From the NCBI RefSeq assembly GCF_000182565.1, contig NW_015971551.1:213638-277637 (forward strand): 64,000 nucleotides of DNA, written 5' to 3'. The notes under the pieces were generated by a model. It made no database searches. It was not told the DNA's origin and saw only the letters and a list, made by a program, of their open reading frames with translations. This document shows, piece after piece, positions 31,211-42,067 of this stretch; the first letter of the stretch is position 1; every line of letters begins with the position of its first letter. The stretch comes from Spizellomyces punctatus DAOM BR117 (lineage: Eukaryota > Chytridiomycota > Chytridiomycetes > Spizellomycetales > Spizellomycetaceae). The translations under genes were made by a program, and so were the position numbers.

Positions 31211-33553
31211 TCAGACAAGCTTATACTTTCGCGCCCACCAGTACACAAATGTCGCGATGACTACCATAAAGACCACAATCCCAATGAACCAGTGGAGGGT
31301 GCCCGTTTGTTCACCAGGTACTGTTACATTCATACCAAAGAGCCCTATGATGAAGTTCACTATTAAAAAATTGCGGGTACAAATCATCTGAGATCAACAA
31401 CTAACCAGTTACAACGTTCAACGGCAACAAAATACTAGCCATGGCCGTCATTTTCATCACAACATCATTTGTTCGGTTCGAGGCTTGAGTAATTTCAATG
31501 GAAATCTGGGCCAGGTAATTGGAATGGGACCTTGCTAAGGTCTTCTCGTAGTGGGACAAGTTTTGCACCATTGTAATCACATGATCTGCACATTGAGTTA
31601 GTTTCTTAGAATTTGCATATAAAATGCTTCCTCGATTTCAATTTACCTTGTATGTCTCCCAAATACAGTGACGTCTCACTATCAGCTGGTAGCCTCTCAC
31701 CACACCGCTTGATAATCGTCCGTAATACCTCCGCCTTAGTGCTCAGCAGACGTAACATCTGCATTACCTTTTTGCGCGCATGCCCAATTCGCCGCAGCAT
31801 ATCACTCTGCTCAGATTCCTTGAGAATGAGTACCAAATCGTCAATAGAGTCGACTTCCAACTCGATAAACCGGAGGAGAGGCATAAATGTGTCCGTAATA
31901 TCGTCAATCAGCGCGTAGTTTATCCAGTCTATCAATTACAACAGGGTATTGTCAGAGGGCACCCGAATTGAATATAGCAGACGTTTGGTATTACCTGGAG
32001 TAATATTAAGACCGTATGACTTCAGTTGTTCAATGCGTTTTAAAACGTTGTTTATATGGTCTATCGGCTTGCAATGGAACTGAAGAAAGACGATTCGGCA
32101 ATTAGCTTAAGCATCAAAACAAGATATATGCATGCTACTCACCGACAAAACACATTCCCTGAAAATCACAATGTACACATTAATCGGCTGCATGAACGTC
32201 ACACTGTATTGGTTCTGGTCGAATGTCCGTATACATATAAACGAATAATTGATAAATATCTCGCATTTTTCACGTGTCTCCTCGGTCTGAATGTCCTCGG
32301 TTGTCAAGGGATGAATACCAAACAGCTACGGGGAAAAATCTGATCAGCTTCTTCTTCGCAGCATCACAATTACTCATGGAAAAAGAAGTTTCCTTATATC
32401 CGGAAAGCGGTGACTTGCAACATAGCACCAACCTTGCTGAATGTCACCATCTCAGTATGGCTGGGATCCGTCACGTCTATCCAGAACGGTCCCGAACGTA
32501 GGATTTCAGAAATAGGCCCACCTCCACTAGGGAGCGTGAGACTGTCCAACGACTGACCGCGAACTATCCCGGTCTTCTGAGAATAAAACACAAAGCGCGG
32601 TGAAGATTCCTCCTGATACTATTAACGAAAACGAGTGAAGTGCGTCAGGTCAAACGCAGTGCAAAGAGAACACACAATCAATATCTTACCAAACTTTTCT
32701 TCCGATCTTTGCCTTGGGGAAGAGCTTGCGCGGACCCCAATACATCGCCGATTGCTTCAAAATCCAGTCCGTATCCAACAGGCGAGCGGACACATACATC
32801 GTCGCCGTCATATACGGCGGATTCTTGGCGAGTTGACACCGACTCTCTTGGCGTTTCACCTACTCGGATCTCCTGAACAGATTGCCCAAGTTCCCCTTTG
32901 GACGATTTCTTGCTCTTGCGTCTGGTCGCTGCCTGGGAAATCGATGGCTCGACTGTCTCGTCGGTCGGAAGTCGTCGTGATCGAAAGCTTGAGAGAACAC
33001 CTTTCCGCTGGGGTTCGCTTAATTCAAGACGCGGGTCGGCAGTCACACTCCGTGCAAGTAGAGGACGCCCTGCATTCAGCGACTGAGTAGATCCAGTCGC
33101 ATGGGACTCTTCGTCGTCATCGAAAGGGAATGGCGAGGATACTGCCTGCGGAGCAAACCAAGCCTCTTCAAGTCCGTGTGATTCATCACCATTCCGAATC
33201 TGCTGCTCCGTTGATATACGAGGCATCCTCAACGTCTCCGTGGTGTCGTCGCCTCTTTGACTCGCTTCGTTTCCAGAGCCAGATTGCGGAGTTAAAAGCC
33301 CTGGGCCAGTAGTAAGTGTGTACTCCAAGTCCGCCGAAAAAGATGCTGCTGCTGCTGCATTGGGGTCTGTGAAGTTAAAGTAGGACGCTCGACGATGAGC
33401 TGTCATGGGCGAGACACTGCTCGGTTGTCTTGAGACGTCTGAGACCGGAGGGGGAGTGCGGTGGGACGTAGTAGGGTTCGTGGACTGGGAGCGTAGGAAT
33501 GGAGTCTGGTCAGTAAGGGTCGTCTGCTCTGCGGCGTCAGGTGAGGCAGCCAT
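31211..33553 (-). CDS. CorA-family Mg2+ transporter (Mnr2/Alr1 type)
   Basis: Multi-exon gene starting at ATG 33553. A long Ser/Thr-rich cytosolic N-terminus of about 290 residues (first exon 33553 to about 32685) is typical of fungal Alr/Mnr2 proteins. The CorA cytosolic domain follows (GPFWIDVTDPSHTEMVTFSK, HPLTTEDIQTEETREKCEIF, FINYSFICIRTF, a long helix LVLILKESEQSDMLRRIGHA). The C-terminus has two membrane segments: MASILLPLNVVTGLFGMNV, with the diagnostic GMN motif, and GTLHWFIGIVVFMVVIATF. The protein ends YWWARKYKLV. It forms a pentameric Mg2+ channel in the plasma membrane (Alr1) or vacuole (Mnr2); which one is not decidable here. Confidence 0.9.
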
Positions 33554-33855
33554 TGTGGAGAAAAGTGCGTTCTCAGCATGCGGAAAGAAATGAAATCAAA
33601 CTGCAAAGAAGAACGTCAAACAACCTGAAAATTGCTGGGCGGGGCAACTGAATTGATGGATTATTCTATAACACGTGCATGTCAAACCGCTATTGGATTG
33701 TTCTTTATTTTCATTCGAATGTTTGCCATGCATTGGACTCAAAGTAACAGTAGAAACGGACATGGGATTTGGATGCGATTTTGGCGATATTTATATCTTT
33801 TGCATTTAGATATATCAATGCATATTTGAGCATAAAAGTCTGCGTAAAGATAGCA

Positions 33856-35023
33856 TCAGCGATTTTCATCTTCCTCCCATCTTTTGATTCTTTCATTAAT
33901 GGCATGAGCCACGTCGGTATGTCCTCCTTGCTCTGCAAATTTAATAGCAGTTCCCAAATTCCGTCCTTGCTCTTGGATCTACTCCCCATCTATCCATAAG
34001 CTCCACGCACAGATCTCTATGACCATTTAGGGCGGCTGACATCAAGGTTGTCATATGTACATTGTTGTGCTTGTCCACCTCCGTGATGATTCTGGCTCCT
34101 TTCTCCAACATGGCTCTTGCGGCACTGATACTCCCTGATGTTGCGCACAGGCGGTCTAGTGCGGTTTGCTGTCGCGCGTCCTCAATATTAACACTTGCCC
34201 CCTTATCAAGGAGTAGCTCAACGATAGCCACACCATGTGGGTGCTTGGATGTTGCGTTCTCCGCCGCCCACATCAGAGGCGTGGAACCGCCCAGATCTTG
34301 GCTGTCCAGAGTCTCCGTTGAACGGTCTAGCAGAGCCTCTACAGCGCGGAGGTTCCCATAGGTAGCTGCGAGACTGAGAGGCGTTTTTCCAGAGCGCGTG
34401 GTCGCGGTGTCAGAAGCTCCGGCTTTGAGCAGGGCTTCCACAACGCCCCGTGAGGCGCTTTGACAAGCGTTCTACAAGGACATTATGAGACCATACATCG
34501 TGCATAAATGGGACACATCATGTCTACCATAAGCATAGTTTTGCCAAATCGATCCCTCATCTCTAGGCTAACTTCCTTTCCATGGTCGGAGGTAATTCGT
34601 CGGATAGCTTCAGCATCATTATTTCCAACAGCACGAAAGAGCTGATTTGTAAGGCGTGCCGAAAGGGTCTCATCTAGCGGGACAAAGTTGACAAGTACTC
34701 GATTGCTCAACAACTTATTCCATCCACCGACCTGTCGTTCTGCCCTCGATCTCAGCATATTCCTTGCTCCAGTCGCCACCGAGCTCCGGACTCTCCCTGA
34801 CACGCAGCTTAATCCTATATCTTGTCTCTGGCTTCAAATCATGGATCTCCACGTTGGTATCACTTCCTTCGTAAACGACTAAAAGTTCAGGGTCTGCTTC
34901 TTCCCCACGCGAGAGCTGATATGTGCCAGTCTGTTCGACTTCATCTTGAGTTTCCCATTCCACGACTAGACTACGAGCTGCTGCTGAAATAATCTTTGGT
35001 GTAGGTATCACTGATGTTGGCAT
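33856..35023 (-). CDS. Fibronectin type III plus ankyrin-repeat protein (FANK1-like)
   Basis: Starts at ATG 35023. An N-terminal FN3 domain (SLVVEWETQ ... NVEIHDLKPETRYRIKLRVR) is followed by LTNQLFRAVGNNDAEAIRRI and ankyrin repeats: MRDRFGKTMLM, TTRSGKTPLSLAATYGNLRA, QDLGGSTPLMWAAENATSKH, EDARQQTALDRLCA, MTTLMSAALNGHRDLCVEL, then TAIKFAEQGGHTDVAHAINE. FN3 followed by about five ankyrin repeats is the arrangement of animal FANK1, a sperm/cilium-associated protein, and the linker after FN3 also resembles it. In a fungus this fits a zoospore flagellum role, which is inference. Introns lie near 34440-34520, about 34715 and 33950. Confidence 0.82.
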
Positions 35024-35351
35024 TGTTCCAAGTCTTGAGAGATTAGCTGAATGTGAAGGTCAACGTAATACGTGTCCAAACCCCGACGTGGATCCCCTGG
35101 TCGATCCTTCGTGTCCTTTTGGATCATACTACATTAAGCGTAACAAGTGAGGAAAAGCATGTTTGCACTCGGACATCCAAAAAACAAAGTCTGGAAATAG
35201 ACCCCTGGTATATTTTAGCAAACGGGAAGTCTTATTTAAGTCTACAGCTATGAGATAAACTGAACAAGTCGCGGTTTCCACACCCTCACACGCCTACTAA
35301 ACAGAGCACGAGCTTCATGATTTCACACAATGATATCTAATACTTGCTACG
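35024..35351. other. Gap, nothing recognised
   Basis: About 330 bp between the FANK1-like start and the 3' end of the phosphatase gene; presumably the FANK1-like promoter. Confidence 0.35.
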
Positions 35352-36570
35352 CTACCAGCCCAATGTTTTCATTCTCTCCGTCGGTGCTGGTTGCGGGGGA
35401 GCGATTCCGCCCATTTTGTGCTGGTAAAAGATTTGTGGAAACCCTTTCCGGTTGAAGGCCAAGCCTGACGCATTAGACCCATTCGCCATTCTCGCCTTCC
35501 TCAGCATAACAGGACTTTGAGCAGGACTTGACGTCCTCGACACTGCTGGGCTAGCATTCGGAGTCTCACGTTTGGCCATTCCGGCCAAATGTGCGACACA
35601 GTTCATCAATTTGACACGACCTTCCCATTCATAGTCCCCATCCGGTTTGAATACCTTGTTGATCACGAACCGATACACAGCCGTATTCTTGGGAAATCCA
35701 TTGAGGAGGTCACAATCGAGCTGGAAATTGAGCTCTTCGATCAGGTGCTCCATCATACGTTGGATCCAGCCACCATGGGTCACTAGCAAGACGTTGATTT
35801 GTCTCATTCTCGGCGTGCGTGAGCTGCGAACGGAGTCGGTGGACCCGTTTGCAGCAGGCTTCTCCCTGCCGTCGGCTTGGCCCGGTGTTGATGATCCTGC
35901 GCGTTCATCACCATTTACGCTTGAATTGCCTAGCGAGTCAGTGGACACTGCTTGCAGCAGCTGTTGATGCGGTTGTACAAGATGGTAGGCGATTAGATCC
36001 GTGTAAAGGTCTACCACACGGTCCTTGAATTCTCGGTTGCCTTCCCCCTTTTCAGCAATGTGGTCGTCAAAAGATCGATCTTCCTCTTTCAAGATCAGTT
36101 TTGCTTGAGGCCATGGCAATCCTGTCAGGTCTCCCAAATCCTATAAGTGGGCCATCAGGGCATTCATAGTTTGTCGTGTCAACGTTCGTGTCCAATGAAT
36201 GGCATACCTGTTCGCGCAGGCGATAGTCCTTTGATAGAGGAGTCGTTGGGTGACGTTTTGCTATCTCGTGTGCTGTCTAAACAGGCACGGGTAGACATTT
36301 AGCATCAACAACGAGGCCCAGACTCATCAACTTGTCCCATACCTGTTTCGCTCTCAAAAGATCGCTGGTGTAAATGTGATCGAATGACTCCTTCTTCAAT
36401 CTCCAAGCAAGGGATTCAGCTTGCTTCATCCCACACGAGTTGATGGGACTATCTGCACAGGGTCCGTTGATTAACACTGAGCAGAATGGCGTTAGCTACA
36501 GCAGCTGCGATTTTTACCAGATTGTCCTTGTAGAACTCGCGGAACTTGGGCGTTCTGGTCGGTTTCCGCA
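35352..36570 (-). CDS. Histidine phosphatase (phosphoglycerate mutase) family protein, 5' exon not located
   Basis: At least four exons on the minus strand. The most upstream identifiable exon starts at 36570 (AETDQNAQVPRVLQGQS). It is followed by CADSPINSCGMKQAESLAWR and FDHIYTSDLLRAKQ, a short exon (TAHEIAKRHPTTPLSKDYRL), and the long last exon from DLGDLTGLPWPQAK with NVLLVTHGGWIQRMM (second catalytic His) and a Ser/Pro-rich tail. The order is that of TIGAR/broad-specificity phosphatases, which remove phosphate from sugar phosphates such as fructose-2,6-bisphosphate. The exon with the first catalytic motif (RHG/RHA) must lie upstream, between about 36570 and 36750, but I could not place it, so the start is open. 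Confidence 0.75.
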
Positions 36571-37397
36571 CTTATGTACGCAAAATACATGATTAGCGTG
36601 TGGTCCGTGTTGCCATTACTCTGCCCGTCACGACATGCTCATGCGCAACGACCATGCAATTGCATTCTTTTGAATGCTCCGAATGCATACTTTACAGGCT
36701 TGCAAGCGTGTACAACTCCTGCTTCAACCCTCAAAACTCAAAAGTAGAATACCTACTGTCGAACCAGTGTTACGACCAGACAAAGATTCTTCCCTGGCAT
36801 GATGGATACTCTGCAACCGTTCAGTTTTGGTGACCGTGTCCCTGCCGCAAAACAACACAGAAACAGCGACTAGAGCTTTTGGAAACGTGTACGAGTTTTT
36901 GTATAAAAATATCGTGCGCTTGCCGTTTCCAATCTTCCATTTGAACATGAACCGTTGTTCCTGCAAGGTATTTTACACATGCTGTTCGTTATCTGATGTT
37001 GCTAAGAATAGCTCATTTTACATTGTCCCACAGGTATATGGACTCATGTTTTGAGGGTTTTAATGCATAGAAAATTATGTCCATACAACGACCGTAAACA
37101 AAAAAAACTCTAGAACCGTTTTAAGCGAAATCAACGAGCACTAGAAAATATTGTCAGTAACTTTCAGTGTTTGCAAAGAGGAAGCACCCTTATGCCTATT
37201 TCATGATGGCTTGGGCAAAGCATGACAGATGAAGTATGTCTTGCTTATTGGAGTCGATGTCGGTATCCCCATCTTTCATCACAGAGCGTTGGGACGCGAC
37301 ACCCTGAACGCGACGCGTATCGTCCACAGTTCAGCACAGATGACCTCCACCACATTGCATTTCGAGTCAACTGTTGCCCTTGACAAGGAGATTATCG
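36571..37397. other. Divergent intergenic region
   Basis: Probably holds the missing first exon of the phosphatase gene and the promoter of the coiled-coil gene. Nothing else recognised. Confidence 0.35.
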
Positions 37398-38825
37398 ATG
37401 GAGTTAGCAAACGAGAAACCCGCAAATGGAGGTGGAAGTGAATTATTTACATACGAACTGGAAAAGTGCGGCGAAGAGCCGACCGCAAACGAGATGCTCA
37501 AGATAACTAACCGAATGGACGATCCGGTTGAAGTCTTGGGCATACCAGAGCCACAACAGTTGCAAAAGGAGGATCACAAATCATCAAGCCCATGCGCCCA
37601 GAAAGAAGAAAAATCGGCAGCGTACGAATCAGATTTTGAGGAACTATCTGTATTGGAAGGTCGCTCGTCCGCCGAAGCATCAAAAGACGATGCTGGCAGT
37701 ATGGAACATCAAGATCAGCCATTATGTGTAGAGGATTTGGAAACGAGTGGGAATTTTGCAAGATCCTGGCAGCCAGAACGAGCGTCACGAGTGCCACTAC
37801 CCGTGCATCGACCCGAGATATGCACAGAAAAATCAACATCCAAAACAAGTGCAGGTTTTGTATCGCAGGTTGGGACAGAGAGTGGAGGGCGGGAGCCATT
37901 ACAAGATGTGATACGACAGTATGCTCAACTGGATCTTAAGCGAGACGAAATTGCCTTCGCCGATTGGCTTGCCCGCAAAAATCGAACTCAATCTCCCATC
38001 TCGCCACACACCTCTGTCCATTCCACTGCTTCCAAATCGTTTCCATCCTTGGCCCACCATCAGACTCCTCTCATTCAACCGAAAAATCTTAACGAATCCA
38101 TCCAAGACCCAGAAGCCCTCGCTAAGCGCACTGAAAGAAATCAAAAGGCCGTCTCCGCTTGGGTAGCACGCAAACGTGCCCAAATGCAGAGTCAATCCAA
38201 ACAGGAAGCCGAGAGACGCGCAAAAGCCCTTGCCGATCTTGCTGAAGAAGAGCATAAAAAAGAGATACGTCAGCAACGTATCCAGCGTGAAGTAGCGCGG
38301 TGGGCTCGTGCAAAGGAGGAAATGGAAGAACGCATGGGAGAGAAGGCCATTCGCGAGGAGCGGGAGCGGCAAGAAGAAGAGCAAAAGCGACGAGAGATGG
38401 GTCAGCAAGCATTTGAGGCATGGAAGAAGGGGAAAATGGAGATGGACAAAAAACGGAGAGCGGAAATGGATCAGACAAAGAGGGAAAACATCCGTCCCGT
38501 TTGCACACATCGGAATGCGTGGACAGACATCGTAGCGCTACCAGACCGAGTAAGGCCTTCGGTACCCAGGAAGCAGGGCCAGTCGTCTAGCATCATACTT
38601 TCCCCACCTCATCTCTACAACGATTATAACCTCTATGCGGAAAAGGCCCCGAATTATCTACGCAAGTACCGAATCTTAGTGGCCTCAGCAGGAATGGATC
38701 TGCATAAAGATAGAGGTCCCAGTTCAAAGCGATCTGGTAAGGCAACGGGAGTGAACAAGAAAACTGGGCATCTGCCAAATAGTCAGAGATCGTGCTTTCG
38801 TGTGTCAACTAGTGAAGGCCTATAA
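37398..38825 (+). CDS. Coiled-coil protein with W-x-x-x-K motifs (CCDC181/CCDC34/MAP9-like)
   Basis: 475 residues from ATG 37398, one exon. The first 180 residues are acidic and disordered. Motifs of the type FADWLARKNRTQ, VSAWVARKRAQ, VARWARAKEEMEER and AFEAWKKGKMEMDKK punctuate a long charged coiled coil (about residues 240-390), rich in EERERQEEEQKRREMG-like heptads. A Trp followed by Lys-rich helices is a feature of ciliary/microtubule proteins CCDC181, CCDC34 and MAP9. The C-terminal part is basic and polar. A flagellar microtubule role is inferred from this resemblance and from the flagellar genes nearby. It is not a close match to any one family. Confidence 0.55.
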   Translation: MELANEKPANGGGSELFTYELEKCGEEPTANEMLKITNRMDDPVEVLGIPEPQQLQKEDHKSSSPCAQKEEKSAAYESDFEELSVLEGRSSAEASKDDAGSMEHQDQPLCVEDLETSGNFARSWQPERASRVPLPVHRPEICTEKSTSKTSAGFVSQVGTESGGREPLQDVIRQYAQLDLKRDEIAFADWLARKNRTQSPISPHTSVHSTASKSFPSLAHHQTPLIQPKNLNESIQDPEALAKRTERNQKAVSAWVARKRAQMQSQSKQEAERRAKALADLAEEEHKKEIRQQRIQREVARWARAKEEMEERMGEKAIREERERQEEEQKRREMGQQAFEAWKKGKMEMDKKRRAEMDQTKRENIRPVCTHRNAWTDIVALPDRVRPSVPRKQGQSSSIILSPPHLYNDYNLYAEKAPNYLRKYRILVASAGMDLHKDRGPSSKRSGKATGVNKKTGHLPNSQRSCFRVSTSEGL

Positions 38826-38843
38826 GGCAGCATAGTCATTGAA

Positions 38844-39447
38844 TTACATGTTTTTCCCAAACGCGCCACGCGCTCCATGCCCTGTCTTCCGCAAGCGACC
38901 ATGAGATAGTTCACAAAGTTCTCTACCTAGATTATATGTTAGAAAATCCTCTTTCCTCTGCTGCTTGCTTCGAGTTAAGATAAGACTGAGAAACAAATCG
39001 GGATCAACAAATGAAACCTGACGAGGATTCAAGTTCGAAGCCATCTACCTGACACCAGCAGAACGCAAAAAGACCCATGTAGATGAACCCCGCTACATAG
39101 CATCCTTTGGCTACCAGTTGTGGGTCTGATGGCACCTCGCCTTTTTTGCCATCTACCAGTTCTTCGTTTTCAGCGTGGAAGAGCGCGCCCATCAGAAGCT
39201 GCGAGAGAACATCGCCAAAGAGAACTTGAGTACTATTCTGGAAGAAAAGTGAATGGCGACAAGGGTTTTCATACCAAGAATACAATCCCGACCGCGCTCA
39301 CGATAGTACTACCAGTGGCGGCGCGTTAAAGAAGCGGTAAGTTGTGGATACCGACTTCAGAGCTAGCTCATGAGACCCAAATGCAATACTTCTTACCAGC
39401 ACATGGAGCATGCGGGACCAACGACAGTAAGTCGTGCCATTGTGTAC
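38844..39447 (-). CDS. Mpv17/PMP22-like membrane protein, apparently short
   Basis: Minus-strand exons: one ending RFFNAPPL (near 39330), one from NSTQVLFGDVLSQLLMGAL to FAFCWCQ (about 39250-39035), and a last exon VSFVDPDLFLSLIL ... FGKNM ending at 38844. The motif PPL...VLFGDVLSQ resembles the first part of Mpv17/PMP22 family proteins (P-L...G-x-GD-x-x-x-Q), and DPQLVAKGCYVAGFIYMGLF looks like its second helix. The conserved WY-containing third and fourth helices are not evident, so the protein would be short or the model is wrong at the 3' end. Family members sit in mitochondrial inner or peroxisomal membranes. Low certainty. Confidence 0.35.
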
Positions 39448-39658
39448 GGTCAGGTAAATTAGAGGGGAATATTGTAGAGTGGACGGCACTGGATGAGAAG
39501 GGAAAGCAACCTAAGTTTCCCCAGGCACGTCAGCACTTCTCCGACGGTGGCAGGCTGTCCCGTGATTTCGGGCACGTGATGAATAGCAAGAGGACGGAGA
39601 AAGTTCATTGAACGCTACAATCTAGTGTATCTAAAATAATACAATAATCAAATCGTAT

Positions 39659-40796
39659 TCACAAGCGGGATTTATTCTGAGTATGCTTGATTGTTGAGGG
39701 CGATAATCCAAAGTTTTCAGATACTGGTACAGAGTGCTAAAATAATGGGAACACAGAGGAACATGGTTACAAACCATCCGAAACGGGTTGAGATAATACA
39801 TAACGCACCTCAATGCATATGCATTTGATGAGAGCCATATGGTGGATGGCGTGGTGACAAAGAAACCACAGCTCTCGACCCATACTTGAACGAAACGGTG
39901 CATCACGTTCGTTATCCGATGCAACTGTTGCGGCGACAGACACAGGGGTGTCTATGCGAACGGGCGATGCCGCTAATCGCAAGATATCATGTCGCAATTC
40001 ATCCATCGCTGCCAGAGCTACATCCGGATCATCCGCTATGTCGGCCTGGATATTCACTCTTTTAGTACGCTCAAAAAACGATCTTGGCAATCTGGACTAT
40101 ACAGACGTCGGGGCGCCTGGCATCGTAATTCATGAACATCACGTCATCCCCATTCATTTTTTTAACATTCAAAGCCTTTCCATTTTTTGAATGCGGGCCT
40201 CCATGTTCGGATGTTTCGGCCAGCAAAATTCGGAAATGATCGACAACATGGCGTACGTGCTTTTTTCAACAGCGCATTAGCCCAAGAGCTACTATGCACA
40301 AGGTATTCGCGCGCTTTACCTTGCCAATGGTCGAAGGCGGGACATACTTGGATGCTGCCGTGTAAGCTGCAGGGTTCGCTTCCTTGAGATTCCCGAGAAA
40401 CTCAGAATACTGTCGCAAAATTCCAAGTGTGGCCTGAAATAGTTCCTCGGCTACCTCCCGCTCCTGGAGCAGGTATTGCTTGTCTGCTTTGCTTTTGTTA
40501 ACAAACCGGAAGTGGGTCGAGGTCGTATATGCATGTCGGGGCATGAGGAAAACAGGGGAACCATGGCGTACTGCGAAGATGTGTGCGGGTGTTGGCTTCC
40601 AGGGACGGGGAGCCCTGAGAGATCGGGGAAGCTGTGAAAAGTAAGTCTCCATACGAACGCAATTTGAGAACCATTCTGCTACCTTTGGTTGTTGTCGTCC
40701 AAGATGATGTTTTAGCATTCGCTGTGTGGGTTGTACAGCTGTATGCTTTACAGTGTTCAGAAGAGCTGCGAGCAGGTGGCTGTCTCGCCCCCACAT
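39659..40796 (-). CDS. DinB-superfamily four-helix protein
   Basis: Four exons on the minus strand. Exon 1 ends STIGK; exon 2 starts HVRHVVDHFRILLAETSEHG and ends NYDARRPD. A short 37-bp intron follows, then exon 3 with RTKRVNIQADIADDPDVALA and SSMGRELWFLCHHAIHHMAL, and exon 4 with HSVPVSENFGLSPSTIKHTQ. The trio of histidine motifs (RHxxDHF, HHxxHHxAL) and the ending VPxxFGxxPSTI are those of DinB-like metal-binding helix bundles found in bacteria and fungi. The biochemical role is unknown; some relatives are thiol-dependent transferases. The start is uncertain: an ATG at 40796 gives a long basic N-terminal extension, while an ATG near 40548 (MPRHAYTTSTHF) gives a compact protein. Confidence 0.72.
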
Positions 40797-41013
40797 TACG
40801 TAATCAGTGTTCCAGTTCCGATGGGCAGGCCCTTTTGACCACCCTCCAATGACAGGCAGGTAGCCCAGGAACGAATGTTTTCTCCGAAGATGTTTATTTT
40901 TAGTCTTATTTTACATTCCGAAAACCCGCTGCAATCCAATTGTTAGCTATATCATCTTCTCCACAGTCTAACCCGCGGTAACCTCACACTTGCACAGAGT
41001 TCATATATCAGTT

Positions 41014-41472
41014 ATGTTCACCTTCGGTCTACCACCATACATTCAATCCTACATACAACGAACACAAGCTGCCAGCCAGAGAATGTTTACCGGATCAGAC
41101 ATGCGATCTATGCAGCATCTCTGGCGATACTACTACCTAGGATCTGTGTTGCTTGCTGGCAACCCGTTACTAAAGGTATAATGTTAGGAGCCTGCTAAAG
41201 GCTGCAGTGTCAAAGTGGTATAAAGGGCTAATAAATGGTTGTAGCTGTTTGTGTATACGCTTTTTGCGGCAGCATTCTTTCCCGTTCTGGGATTCATCGG
41301 GGCCAGTCTCACCATTATCTTTGGCTCCGTATTCCTTGCCATCGGGCTCTTGTGTGTTGCAGGCAGCTGTCTTGGATTTTCTCTGCTTGTGTCACTCGCC
41401 ATCGCCTCCTTCGGCACATTCTGGTATGCAGTATGGCGTTCCGCTCTACAGATAGCAAGAGGACGACGATAA
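41014..41472 (+). CDS. Small hydrophobic protein, promethin/LDAF1-like
   Basis: Two exons (41014-41175 and 41245-41472) give 129 residues. After a polar N-terminus (MFTFGLPPYIQSYIQRTQAA) the C-terminal half is almost wholly hydrophobic (AAAFFPVLGFIGASLTIIFG, SVFLAIGLLCVAGSCLGFSL, LVSLAIASFGTFWYAVWRSA) and ends with Arg. Two to three membrane hairpins rich in Gly/Leu/Ile fit the promethin (LDAF1/LDO) fold that partners seipin in lipid-droplet formation, but composition alone is weak evidence. Alternatives are any small hairpin ER protein. Confidence 0.5.
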
Positions 41473-41479
41473 CTTGCCG

Positions 41480-42067
41480 ATGAATGTTGAGTCGGTGAAT
41501 TGAGACGGTGGTCACGATTGTTACTTAGAAGATTGACTTGGGCTGGATATGTAGATGAGGATTTCCCTCTGAGGCGCAGACGGCGCTCAATCTTGAGCTT
41601 TCCAATCTTTGGAGGATCCACCAGGATCAACAACATGCGATTGCAGTCAGCATGCGTGAGTACTGTTCATGAGAGCTTAGCAAGCTCTTGTTCGTTGTCC
41701 CCAGACTAATGTCGCACCCTCCCATTAGATCTGATATTCTTCCTGCTCAATACAATTGAATGCACAATGTACAATAGACATAATATAACCTGTTTCCTAT
41801 ATTGCATTGCATTGATATTGATGTTAGTAGTCTAGTCACACTGTGGTCTACTTAGGTTATCTTTGAGTGTCCTGTCAACTGAGGCCTCCCCTCGGGTGTG
41901 GTCTGAGGGTCCCGAAGGAAATCTGAAATTCTCCGTGAGGGTATGCCTCGTGGACCCGATCATTCATCCCTGGTGAATTCATCATCGATATATCCAGCCG
42001 GTCGATGCACGCCACAAACCCAATTCCAACCCATCATTGAGACAGCTGCAACGGTCCCAGCGCTGGG
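41480..42067. other. Intergenic, nothing recognised
   Basis: About 590 bp upstream of the gene that starts at 42068. No ORF or repeat supported. Confidence 0.35.
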
